Shown in pieces: positions 8,461 through 16,644 of a stretch of DNA of 41,620 bases. Within the stretch, counting starts at the first letter, position 1. Each line of letters opens with the position of its first letter. The DNA is from Acidobacteriaceae bacterium (GTDB lineage Bacteria > Acidobacteriota > Terriglobia > Terriglobales > Acidobacteriaceae), in the NCBI GenBank assembly GCA_003138515.1, contig PLGG01000030.1:218-41837 (forward strand), given 5' to 3'. The notes under the pieces were generated by a model that saw nothing but the letters and a program-made list of their open reading frames with translations, was not told the origin of the DNA and searched no databases. The position numbers and the translations under genes are program-made.

Positions 8461-9669
8461 TTAAGGGTGACTTGACGGCTGGGTTGCCGAGGGCCCGGCA
8501 CCAGCGCCCGAGGCGGGCGGATTGGCGCCACCCGGCCCACTCCCGCCGGAAACGATGTGCGCCTCCGCGCTGAACAGGTGATATTGCGTAAACGCCACAT
8601 CGTTCAACTGCGTTTGCACGGTCACCTTCGAGCCCTGGGGCTCTGCTGCGGCGCCCGCAACCGGAACCTTCGAGTACGCGACGCCGTGCGTCGGACAGAT
8701 ATAGGTTCGATCCCCGATCATCACCGCCCCGTATTCCACCAGGATTGCGGTCTGCATCATTTCGAATGGTGGCGGCAGATCCGCCGCCATGCTCATGCGA
8801 AGAATCTCGCCCGTGGCCGGATCGATCGCCATCTCGCCGTGGTAGCCGGGATAAATTTGATCGATCTTGGGTCCCGCCGGTATACCCACCAGGTAACTCG
8901 ACTGATCCGCCGCCACGGAATAGCTGAACACAGCCACGGGCTCGCTCGCGCCCTGCTCCCAATGGGCCCACTTCACCTGGCCACGCATGGCGTCTCCCAT
9001 CACCACCTCGAGAATCGGGCCAAACTCGCCGCCGGTGGTCAATCCCACCGCCGTTTGATCCTCTTTTCTGCCCTTTCCTGCTTCCGACTCGTGCACTTCG
9101 TAGCCATCTTGATATCTCACCATCGCGCTGTAGGTCGCGGTGCTGCGCAGAGACTTGTAATCGGTCATCGCGACGGCAATTCCCGGGGCGCGCATCGCCC
9201 TCATCCCCGTCCCCGTGGGGTTGTTGCCGATTCTAGAGACCGCTTCTTGCGAGGGCGTGTCCTCAAAGTGCGTCGTTTCCCGTGTCGCATAGAAATTCGG
9301 CAGCCGAGTTATCGTCGTTTTAATGTACTCGACGGCGTGCTCGAGCATCTGCCGTTGTGTGTCTTCGTCCGGCGGCGGATCGCGCAGCACATCGCTTGCA
9401 GGAGGATTCAGAAAGGCCGACTTATCGGCCAGCTTCATCAGCTCTTCTTGCGTGCGCTTGCCGGGAAAATCCGCCTCCCAGCGCGCCAGCCGTGCCGGGT
9501 TCACCCGTTCCGTAAGCTGTGCGTCCTCGAGCTCCCCAGCCACCTTCCCATCCGGCTTGCCATGGAGCTTGACCAGCAACTGCTCCATCTCATCGATGGA
9601 CATGATCTTGGCCGCCATCGCAGGGAAGGCAATTCCCCAAAGAAGCAGTAGTATGGCCCATTTCCGCAT
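8461..9669 (-). CDS. Secreted protein of unknown function
   Basis: A 402-residue protein with a Sec signal peptide (MRKWAILLLLWGIAFPAMAA). Residues about 24-110 are helical and charged (MSIDEMEQLLVKLHGKPDG, DEDTQRQMLEHAVEYIKTT). Residues about 125-350 look like a beta-rich outer-membrane-lipoprotein-sorting-like domain: LPNFYATRETTHFED, YEVHESEAGKGRKEDQT, GEMAIDPATGEILRMSM, VEYGAVMIGDRTYICPTHG. The last about 35 residues are a low-complexity Gly/Pro/Ser/Ala tail. The repeating pattern 'surface residue, attribute, prior value' resembles secreted families common in acidobacterial genomes, but I recognise no named domain and assign no role. It is transcribed divergently from dxs. Confidence 0.65.
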   Translation of the reverse strand: MRKWAILLLLWGIAFPAMAAKIMSIDEMEQLLVKLHGKPDGKVAGELEDAQLTERVNPARLARWEADFPGKRTQEELMKLADKSAFLNPPASDVLRDPPPDEDTQRQMLEHAVEYIKTTITRLPNFYATRETTHFEDTPSQEAVSRIGNNPTGTGMRAMRAPGIAVAMTDYKSLRSTATYSAMVRYQDGYEVHESEAGKGRKEDQTAVGLTTGGEFGPILEVVMGDAMRGQVKWAHWEQGASEPVAVFSYSVAADQSSYLVGIPAGPKIDQIYPGYHGEMAIDPATGEILRMSMAADLPPPFEMMQTAILVEYGAVMIGDRTYICPTHGVAYSKVPVAGAAAEPQGSKVTVQTQLNDVAFTQYHLFSAEAHIVSGGSGPGGANPPASGAGAGPSATQPSSHP

Positions 9670-9926
9670 CCAGACCTTGTCCTTCCCACCGAGGCATAAG
9701 TATAGACGCTTTGGAATTACCTCTGTGGCACCATCGCGCCAAACCCCAGCGCAATCCCGCCGTCTAATCCACCAAAGTCGCGTTCTGGCGCGCAGGTATA
9801 CTTAACGCAGGCGATCCCGGGTTCTTTCCCCGGAACCACAGACCCCGTTTCAGGGGCGCTTTCGAACCGGTTACTTTTCCCTGGATTCCCGGTCTTATTT
9901 GATTTCCCCCGGGGGGAAGGAAGTAC

Positions 9927-11813
9927 ATGGGAACACTGCTGGAATCCATCCATTCTCCCGCCGACCTCAAACGTCTCGACTATGCGCAAATGGCCTCGCT
10001 TGCCGAGGAGATCCGCACCTTCCTCATCCAGACACTTTCCAAAACCGGCGGCCATCTCGGCCCCAATCTCGGTGTCGTCGAGCTTAGCCTCGCTCTGCAC
10101 GCCGTCTTCTCTACGCCTGAAGACAAGATCCTCTTCGACGTCAGCCACCAGGCCTATATTCACAAGATCCTCACCGGCCGCCTCGACCGCTTTGAGACCA
10201 TCCGCCAGCCGGGCGGCCTCAATGGCTTCATGCTGCGCACCGAAAGCGAGCACGACTGCTACGGCGCGGGTCACGCAGGCACTGCGCTCTCCGCCGCCCT
10301 GGGCGTGGCCGTGGCCCGCGACCTCGCCGGTGGTCACGAGCACGTGATCGCCGTCGCAGGCGACGCCGCCTTCACGAACGGAATCACCTTTGAGGCGCTC
10401 AACAACATCGCCGCCCAAACCCGGCGCATGATTGTCGTCCTCAATGACAACGAGTGGTCCATCGACCGCAACGTCGGCGCCGTGGCCCGATATTTCCACC
10501 GCATCGTGACCAACGAGCACTATCAACATATGCACGATCGCGCCACGCGTCTCATTGAGCGCTTCGGCGGCAAGACCGCAATCAAGGTTGTTCGCCGCGC
10601 CGAGGAAGCCGCCAAGAGCATGTTGTGGCCGTCCATCCTTTTTGAGGAGTTCGGCCTGGAGTACTTCGGCCCCATCGACGGCCACAATCTCCCGCTGCTG
10701 GTCGAGACCTTTAAATTCCTCAAGTCGATCGACCACCCTGTTCTGCTCCACATCCTCACGCAGAAAGGCCGTGGCTTTCAGCCCGCCCTCGACGGCCAGA
10801 AAAAGTTTCACGGCCTCGGGCCCTACGATCCGGAGACAGGCAAGACTCCAGATGGCTCGGCTACGTACGCTGAGGTCTTCGCCAACACCCTGGCCGATCT
10901 TGCCGCGAAAGACCCGCGTATCGTCGCCATTACCGCCGCCATGCCCAACGGCACCGGCCTCGATCACTTCCGGCCCCGCCACCCCAAACGCTATTTCGAC
11001 GTCGGCATCGCCGAGGAGCATGCAGTCGTTTTTGCCGCTGGAATGGCTACGCGCGGCTATCGCCCGGTCTGTGCCATCTATTCCACTTTCTTGCAGCGCG
11101 CCTTCGACCCCGTTGTCCACGATGTCTGCCTGCAGAAGCTACCTGTCCTTTTTTGCATGGATCGCGCCGGACTCTCCGGCGATGACGGACCCACGCATCA
11201 CGGTCTCTTCGACATCGCTTACCTGCGCGGAATTCCCGAGATCGTCCTGATGGCGCCGAAAGACGAAGACGAGCTGGCCGACATGATCAAGACTGCGATC
11301 GATTTGCCCGGCCCCAGCGCGATCCGCTATCCGCGCGGTGCCGTCGCCGGTGTGGCCCGCAAGTCAGAGCCGCAGTCGATTCCCGTTGGAAAGGCCGAGG
11401 TGCTTGCCGACGGCTCCGATGTGGCCATCATCGGTCTTGGCCCCATGATCGCTCTGGCGCGCGGGCTCGCCGCGTCTCTTGAGCGCGATGGCTACTCCGC
11501 CGCCGTCATCAATCCCCGCTTCATCAAGCCGCTCGACCGTGAGATCCTTGCGCGCTACGCCGCCCGCGTAGCCGCATTCGTCACCTTCGAGGATCACGTG
11601 AAGATGGGTGGCTTCGGAACTGCCGTCGTTGAAGCTCTCGATGAAATGGGCCTCTCCGTTCCCGTCGTCCGCATCGGCTGGCCCGACCAGTTCATCGAAC
11701 ACGGCAAGATCGATGAGCTCCGCGCCCGCTACGGTCTGACCGTTGAAGCGGCCCTCGCGCAGGTTCTCCCGCTGCTCACGCACCGCCGCCGTCCCACCCT
11801 CGTCGCAAGCTAA
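9927..11813 (+). CDS. dxs: 1-deoxy-D-xylulose-5-phosphate synthase
   Basis: Condenses pyruvate and glyceraldehyde 3-phosphate to DXP, the first step of the MEP isoprenoid pathway, using thiamine diphosphate (ThDP). The 628 residues have the normal order: ThDP-binding domain (GGHLGPNLGVVELSLAL about 41-57, SHQAYIHKILTGR 73-85, GHAGTALSAALG 115-126, LNDN about 172-175), transketolase pyrimidine domain (FDVGIAEEHAVVFAAGMA with the catalytic Glu; DRAGLSGDDGPTHHG) and C-terminal domain (GLGPMIALARGLAAS, FEDHVKMGGFG). The canonical GDG of the ThDP motif reads GDA here (145-147, GDAAFTNGITFEALNN). The ATG follows a strong GGGGGGAAGGAAG ribosome-binding site. It stands alone, with an unusually C-rich then G-rich leader. 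Confidence 0.95.
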   Translation: MGTLLESIHSPADLKRLDYAQMASLAEEIRTFLIQTLSKTGGHLGPNLGVVELSLALHAVFSTPEDKILFDVSHQAYIHKILTGRLDRFETIRQPGGLNGFMLRTESEHDCYGAGHAGTALSAALGVAVARDLAGGHEHVIAVAGDAAFTNGITFEALNNIAAQTRRMIVVLNDNEWSIDRNVGAVARYFHRIVTNEHYQHMHDRATRLIERFGGKTAIKVVRRAEEAAKSMLWPSILFEEFGLEYFGPIDGHNLPLLVETFKFLKSIDHPVLLHILTQKGRGFQPALDGQKKFHGLGPYDPETGKTPDGSATYAEVFANTLADLAAKDPRIVAITAAMPNGTGLDHFRPRHPKRYFDVGIAEEHAVVFAAGMATRGYRPVCAIYSTFLQRAFDPVVHDVCLQKLPVLFCMDRAGLSGDDGPTHHGLFDIAYLRGIPEIVLMAPKDEDELADMIKTAIDLPGPSAIRYPRGAVAGVARKSEPQSIPVGKAEVLADGSDVAIIGLGPMIALARGLAASLERDGYSAAVINPRFIKPLDREILARYAARVAAFVTFEDHVKMGGFGTAVVEALDEMGLSVPVVRIGWPDQFIEHGKIDELRARYGLTVEAALAQVLPLLTHRRRPTLVAS

Positions 11814-11825
11814 ACGCGCACACCG

Positions 11826-11841
11826 ATTTGCTCATTTGCTC
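11826..11841 (+). repeat. Octamer tandem repeat ATTTGCTC x2
   Basis: ATTTGCTC is repeated exactly twice in tandem, followed by a degenerate ACTCGTCC, beginning 12 bp after the dxs stop. It resembles other 7-9 bp reiterated tracts after stop codons in this window (20589-20636, 41555-41586). Confidence 0.45.
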
Positions 11842-12021
11842 ACTCGTCCTCCGCCGAAAACTGATTTGCCCTTTCGCTTTTCGCCAGTTGGGATTCGCTG
11901 CCTGGGGCAACATGTGGTTACCAAAATGAGGCACCAACGTTTCATCCAAAAGCACTAAGGATTCGTTAAGAACTGCCGATTAGAGACCTATCATGTGTTG
12001 GTCCGCGCAGGGGGAAGCGCA

Positions 12022-12462
12022 GTGACCGTGAAATCCACATTGCCGGTTCTCGCTCTGGGTGTTTTGGCGTCTGGCTTGGTCGTTGCATCCGTCCATGCAG
12101 CGACCGCCAGCACGTCCATCGGCGTCTCCGCGACGGTTCAGGCCTCCTGCCTTGCCTCTACCGTATCGGTCGATTGCAGCAACTCCGTTTCATACAACGT
12201 CAGCCTGAGTGCGGTGATGACACACGACGCCAACCTTGGAACTCGGCCGATGCTCGATTCTGGTTTCGCCCCGCTGGGCTCTGCGCTCAGTTCATCTCCC
12301 GGAGGCATTGCCAACTGGGGTCAGGCCGTGAGCACTGACACATTGGCTTGGCTGGGCAGCGGCTTCAGCTCACTACTCGCTAGAAATGGCCGGTATCCAG
12401 CAGCGCAGTGCGCTGCCTTCGGCGCAGATGCCGATACCATCATCGTCGTTGTGACGTATTGA
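12022..12462 (+). CDS. Shortened SCPU-domain (Csu-type) pilus subunit
   Basis: A secreted protein of about 146 residues with a signal peptide (STLPVLALGVLASGLVVASV, cleavage near HAATA). It resembles spore coat protein U / Csu pilin domains: an N-terminal strand STSIGVSATVQASC, a Cys-flanked core, WG (GIANWGQAV) and the C-terminal strand DTIIVVVTY, matching DTIAVTVTY and DTITVSVTY in the neighbouring subunits. Only about nine residues separate the two cysteines (SCLASTVSVDC), against about 28 in its neighbours, so the FGNYTG-containing loop is missing. GTG 12022 or GTG 12028 both follow AGGGGGAAG; GTG 11995 is open but lacks a site. It lies 464 bp before the next subunit and may be a minor or adaptor subunit or a decaying copy. 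Confidence 0.65.
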   Translation: MTVKSTLPVLALGVLASGLVVASVHAATASTSIGVSATVQASCLASTVSVDCSNSVSYNVSLSAVMTHDANLGTRPMLDSGFAPLGSALSSSPGGIANWGQAVSTDTLAWLGSGFSSLLARNGRYPAAQCAAFGADADTIIVVVTY

Positions 12463-12926
12463 GCGGTCGCGCCCGCGCGAGAAGCGCCACAAGAATCATT
12501 GCCAATCCTCCGATGAATCACCAGCGCGCAAACAGCGGCAGCCCTGCGCTTGAAGGTCTCCGTCGGCATTGGTTCAACTGACTGTTTATTACATTGGTAC
12601 ATTTGCCTGGATGACCCAAACGTATTATTGAAGCCGGTTTTTGGAATAGATATTGTCCCAATAACGCTCAATGACAAGTTGTCAGGCGGGGGCCTCGCTG
12701 AAAAACTGCCCGCGCCTGAGCATTCATTGTTCTTGCGAGCACGTATGCAACGAACGCAGGAAAACTGTGTTCGATCCTCGGCGGCAAATGAATACAGGGT
12801 CTTGCTGATTCGTCGACGACCCTGACTCGGAAGGCCTGATTCAGACATGAACTGACCCTGTTCGACTCACCGTCGGACAGCCGAATATCTCAATTTCGAA
12901 CGCTTGTTGTACCAGGAGTAAGTGTC
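12463..12926 (+). other. 464-bp gap inside the pilus locus, likely promoter region
   Basis: No coding sequence is supported here. The middle (about 12575-12680) is visibly richer in A+T than the flanks, as expected for a promoter region ahead of the main subunit gene. It holds a perfect 13-bp palindrome (12672-12684). No tRNA, terminator with T tract or transposase fragment was recognised. Confidence 0.5.
12672..12684. promoter_or_regulatory. Palindrome TGACAAGTTGTCA, possible operator
   Basis: TGACAA and TTGTCA are perfect inverted repeats around a central G, 243 bp upstream of the main pilus subunit gene and within the A+T-richer part of the gap. The size and symmetry fit a dimeric regulator site. 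No regulator gene lies beside it, so the assignment is inference. Confidence 0.35.
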
Positions 12927-13439
12927 ATGAAGTTCTCGACCCCTTTAAAGTCGATTCTGCCCGCGGCCATTCTGGGATTCGTGGCGCTGGGTCTGACCCC
13001 CACATCTGCCGTCGCGCAGGCCAACCCGGCAACCACCACGTTTAACGTCACCGCGACGGTACTCAAAGACTGCATCGTCTCTGCCACCGCTCTGCCATTC
13101 GGAAACTACACCGGTGCGGTGGTCAACGCTAGTTCCACTGTCACGGTTACCTGTACCAGCGGCACGACGTACACTGTCGGCCTCAATCAAGGATTGACGA
13201 CCGGCGCAACAGTAACAACCAGGCAGATGGGCATTACCCAGCCCGCAGGAGGACTGAACTATTCGCTGTTGACGACTTCCTATTCGGGTGCCAACTGGGG
13301 TAATACCAGCGGCAGCTGGGTAAGCGGCACGGGCAGCGGCGCTGCCCAACCACTCGCGGTATACGGCGTACTTCCGGCGGGACAGTATGTCCCACCAGGT
13401 TCTTACACCGATACGATTGCTGTTACCGTCACCTACTAA
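12927..13439 (+). CDS. SCPU-domain (Csu-type) major pilus subunit
   Basis: A 170-residue secreted pilin of the archaic chaperone-usher class (spore coat protein U domain). Signal peptide residues 1-31 (ILPAAILGFVALGLTPTSAV then AQA). The mature protein begins with an alternating donor strand, TTTFNVTATVLKDC, then LPFGNYTG, TVTVTCTSGTTYTVGLNQG, the WGNTSGSWVSGTGSG loop and the final strand YTDTIAVTVTY. Two cysteines (about 50 and 74) are placed for the usual subunit disulfide. In this class subunits are chaperoned in the periplasm and polymerise by donor-strand exchange, each N-terminal strand completing its neighbour. It is the first gene of a tight run: chaperone 33 bp on, usher, then tip subunit. 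Confidence 0.85.
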   Translation: MKFSTPLKSILPAAILGFVALGLTPTSAVAQANPATTTFNVTATVLKDCIVSATALPFGNYTGAVVNASSTVTVTCTSGTTYTVGLNQGLTTGATVTTRQMGITQPAGGLNYSLLTTSYSGANWGNTSGSWVSGTGSGAAQPLAVYGVLPAGQYVPPGSYTDTIAVTVTY

Positions 13440-13472
13440 CTGTTGTTTGCAACATTTGCATTTGGGATCCCC

Positions 13473-14222
13473 ATGACTTTGCGAAACTCATTCCGTCGAA
13501 TGGCGGCGGCCCTGGCGTACGCCGGCGCAGCCGTCATTCTCCTTTTGGCAGGCCCGCCAGCAACGGCGCAGTCGTTGTCTGTATTGCCTGTCAACATTCT
13601 CTTTTCCCCCGGACAGAAGGCTTCGTCCCTGACCATCACCAACATGGGGACCAGCGAAACCGCGATTCAGATTCGCGCCTTCGCCTGGGCTCAGAAGGAT
13701 GACGAAGATCAACTGACGGATTCGGTCGCAGTGGTGCTGAGCCCTCCGCTTGCCACGATTGCTCCTGGCGCGTCGCAGGTGGTCCGCCTCATTCTGCGTC
13801 AGTTGCCGCAGGGACGTGAAGCAACTTACCGCATCCTCATCGACCAGATTCCACCTCCGGCTGAGCCGGGGATTGTGCATATGGTCCTGCGCATGTCGAT
13901 TCCTATATTCGCCGAGCCATCGACGCGCGCGGTTCCGCACGTGCAGTTTCATCTGGCGGTCGATTCCGGAAAGCTTGTCCTCGTGGGAATCAACGATGGC
14001 CTTAGCCACGAAGTGATTCGCGATGTCGTGCTAACGACCAGCGACGGTCGAAAGCTCAAGGGAGAGTCCAACGATTCGTCCTACATTCTCGCCGGAGTCA
14101 CCCGGCGTTGGGCAATCGCCGCAGAGGGCCCTCTCCCTCTGCCAGGCGAAACCCTGCAGTTGACAGCTCACACGGACGCCGGCGTTATCCAGCAGCAGGT
14201 CGGCTTCGTCACGGCACCGTGA
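13473..14222 (+). CDS. Periplasmic pilus-assembly chaperone (CsuC-like)
   Basis: A 249-residue PapD-like chaperone with two immunoglobulin-like domains. The signal peptide ends near GPPATAQS. Domain 1 starts LSVLPVNILFSPGQKASSLTI and contains TNMGTSETAIQIRAFAW, the standard N-terminal chaperone motif; VLSPPLATIAPGASQVVRLIL forms the later strands. A hydrophobic strand, IVHMVLRMSIPIFAEP, about residues 131-146, matches the G1 donor strand that completes subunits. Domain 2 ends LTAHTDAGVIQQQVGFV. The ATG at 13473 places the signal peptide normally; an upstream TTG at 13443 would add ten residues. It should bind the SCPU subunits and deliver them to the usher encoded 13 bp downstream. Confidence 0.88.
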   Translation: MTLRNSFRRMAAALAYAGAAVILLLAGPPATAQSLSVLPVNILFSPGQKASSLTITNMGTSETAIQIRAFAWAQKDDEDQLTDSVAVVLSPPLATIAPGASQVVRLILRQLPQGREATYRILIDQIPPPAEPGIVHMVLRMSIPIFAEPSTRAVPHVQFHLAVDSGKLVLVGINDGLSHEVIRDVVLTTSDGRKLKGESNDSSYILAGVTRRWAIAAEGPLPLPGETLQLTAHTDAGVIQQQVGFVTAP

Positions 14223-14235
14223 TCGTCGAGGTGCA

Positions 14236-16644
14236 ATGGCCAGGTGGCTCCGCTGTGCTCAGATCATGTTCCTTATGATGGCCGCCATGCCGCAATGGGC
14301 CGCAGCCACTGGCCCAGTCGTCTCCTCAGCGAATCCCCCAGCCAATCCCGCAGCTGCCGGCCCGGCTACTGCCGAAAGCAACGACGAGACCCTGTTTCTC
14401 GACGTTCAGGTCAATGGTCATTCCATCGGCAAGATTGGTGAATTCACCTTGCGGCACGGCTCGTTGTGGGCCCGGCCCGACGAACTGCGGGCCCTCGGTT
14501 TCCGCGTTCCTGTCTCTCGCGCCTCGCAAACCGGCGGTCTCGTGGGCCTGTCTGACTTGCCAGGACTGAATTGGATCCTCGACGAGAAGAACCAGGTGCT
14601 CCAAGTGACAGCCACCGACAGTGCCTTGCTGCCGGCACTATTGCAGCCCCTTGGACGAGAACCGGCTGGAAGTCGCCGCGTGATCGAGAGCGGCACCGGC
14701 GTGACGCTCAACTACGACACAGTCGGAACTTTCTCCGGCGGCCAAAAGGGCGGCAGCGGGTCCTTCGAGACGCGAGCCTTCTCGCCCTGGGGCATCGTGA
14801 GCTCGGACTGGCTTGCCTTTGCCGGCGCAAACTCGAGTGCCGCGGGCTCAACCACGGCCATTCGCCTTGATTCGGCTTATACCTTTGCCGACGTCAATTC
14901 GTTGCGCCGCTATAGTCTGGGCGATTTCATCAACGGTGGTCTCTCCTGGACGCGTCCCGTTCACCTCGAGGGTATCCAGATCAATTCCGATTTCAGCATG
15001 CGCCCCGATCTTGTGACGTTCCCAGTGCCCACGATCACTGGCTCGGCCGCGGTTCCCTCCACCGTCAACGTGCTCACCGACGGCAACCTCGCGGCGTCCA
15101 GCCAGATTGCTCCTGGCCCCTTCGAGGTTCCGCAACTTCCGGTGGTCGAGGGCGCAGGCACCATTTCGATGACGGTCACGAATGCCATGGGACAACAAGT
15201 CACCGTGACACAACCTTTCTACGCCAGCTCCACCATGCTGGCGCCTGGGCTCCAGACCTTCGCCGTACAATCTGGCCTGGTGCGCCGCGACTGGGGCTCA
15301 TTGAGCAACGACTACGGGAAGCTGGCCGGCGCCGCCGTCTATCGCCGCGGTCTCTCGCGGAAGTTCACCATCGAAGGCAGTGCTGAGGGCACTCCGGGCG
15401 CGTTCATGGCAGGCGTGGGCGGGGTGGCGCAGATAGGCAATCTCGGCGTGGTCAACTTCGCTGTGGCGCCCAGCTTCGGCTCCGGCCAAGCAGGCGCACA
15501 GTTCTCCGCCGGGGCCCAGCGCATCGGCCGGGTCTTCAGCCTGGGCGCATCTGCGATCATGGCGGATCGCAACTACCGCGATGTGGCGTCCGAAAACGGA
15601 GACGGCGTCCCGCGCAAGCAGCTCAGCGCCTTCACCGGCTTGTCTCTCCGGCGGTTCGGCTCCGGTGGCCTGGCCTACGCTGCGGTCAACATGGACCCCT
15701 CACCAGTGCCGCTCCAGCAAAACGCGAACCCAGCCCAGCACTCGCAGATCGTGTCAGCAAACTATTCGCTCCAGGTCCACCACGTCTTTCTCTACGCCAC
15801 CGAGTTTCGCGACCTAGTGAACAAGGGCAGCAGCGGCGTACAGATTGGTCTGACAATTCCATTTGGCAAGCGCAATTCGGTTACCGCCAGCGGAGGTTCA
15901 GACGGTTCCGCTCAGATCGATGTGCGACAGCCGGCGCCAATCGTCGGCGATTGGGGCTACCAGGCTTACGTTTCCGCCGGCGATTCAACCCATGTATTCG
16001 CCCAGGGACAATACAAGTCGCCCGTAGGCTTGTTCACGGCCGGGATCGACAGCGACAGCGGGGTGACGACTCTGCGTCTGGAAACTCAAGGCGCATTCTC
16101 TTTCGTCGACGGCGAGCTATTCCCTTCGAACACCATCTACGACGGCTTCGCCGTGGTTGACACGGGGCCCATGGCCCACGTGCACGTCCTTCAGGAGAAC
16201 CGCGATGTCGGCAGCACCAACTCCTCAGGGCGTCTGCTGGTGCCGGACATGCGCGCGTTCGACCTGAATCAAATCTCCATCGCACCCACCGATATTCCGC
16301 CGGATGTGACAATCGACGTCGCCGCGCGCCAGGTGCGGCCCCAGGATCGTTCCGGCGTTGTGCTTAGGTTCCCCATCAAATTCAGCCACGGCGCATTGCT
16401 CCGCTTGGTCGATGAGTCCGGGGTAGCGGCGCCGCTCGGCAGCACGGCAACACTGCGGGCCACTGGTGTCGTCGTCCCCGTTGGTTACGACGGAGACGCC
16501 TACGTTGAGGATCTCAGCCCGCACAACCAGCTTGCCGTCGAGTTTCCCGACGGGCGCCGCTGCGCTGTCGCCTTCGACTATGCACCTGTAACCGGCGAAA
16601 TTCCCTCGATTGGACCGCTCCGTTGCATGGAGAAAAAGCCATGA
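14236..16644 (+). CDS. Outer-membrane fimbrial usher (CsuD-like)
   Basis: An 802-residue usher that secretes and assembles the pilus through the outer membrane. The signal peptide ends near QWAAA. N-terminal domain (about 50-135): LFLDVQVNGHSIGKIGEFTL and WARPDELRALGFRVP bind chaperone-subunit complexes. The barrel follows (about 150-640), with FETRAFSPWGIVSSDWLAFA, YSLGDFINGG and an internal plug region near VNVLTDGNLAASSQIAPGPF. C-terminal domains contain IYDGFAVVDTG, LVPDMRAFDLNQISI and LPPDV-type turns. The length is normal for archaic ushers. Its start follows GAGGTGCA; its stop overlaps the ATG of the tip subunit in an ATGA arrangement, which implies translational coupling. Confidence 0.92.
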   Translation: MARWLRCAQIMFLMMAAMPQWAAATGPVVSSANPPANPAAAGPATAESNDETLFLDVQVNGHSIGKIGEFTLRHGSLWARPDELRALGFRVPVSRASQTGGLVGLSDLPGLNWILDEKNQVLQVTATDSALLPALLQPLGREPAGSRRVIESGTGVTLNYDTVGTFSGGQKGGSGSFETRAFSPWGIVSSDWLAFAGANSSAAGSTTAIRLDSAYTFADVNSLRRYSLGDFINGGLSWTRPVHLEGIQINSDFSMRPDLVTFPVPTITGSAAVPSTVNVLTDGNLAASSQIAPGPFEVPQLPVVEGAGTISMTVTNAMGQQVTVTQPFYASSTMLAPGLQTFAVQSGLVRRDWGSLSNDYGKLAGAAVYRRGLSRKFTIEGSAEGTPGAFMAGVGGVAQIGNLGVVNFAVAPSFGSGQAGAQFSAGAQRIGRVFSLGASAIMADRNYRDVASENGDGVPRKQLSAFTGLSLRRFGSGGLAYAAVNMDPSPVPLQQNANPAQHSQIVSANYSLQVHHVFLYATEFRDLVNKGSSGVQIGLTIPFGKRNSVTASGGSDGSAQIDVRQPAPIVGDWGYQAYVSAGDSTHVFAQGQYKSPVGLFTAGIDSDSGVTTLRLETQGAFSFVDGELFPSNTIYDGFAVVDTGPMAHVHVLQENRDVGSTNSSGRLLVPDMRAFDLNQISIAPTDIPPDVTIDVAARQVRPQDRSGVVLRFPIKFSHGALLRLVDESGVAAPLGSTATLRATGVVVPVGYDGDAYVEDLSPHNQLAVEFPDGRRCAVAFDYAPVTGEIPSIGPLRCMEKKP

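Noticed and set aside
9717..11120. Long minus-strand open frame opposite dxs
   Set aside because: It is the complement of a fully recognisable DXS and shows no domain.
12550..12825. 91-residue frame in the gap of the pilus locus
   Set aside because: No ribosome-binding site, no motif, and A+T-rich unlike the genes around it.
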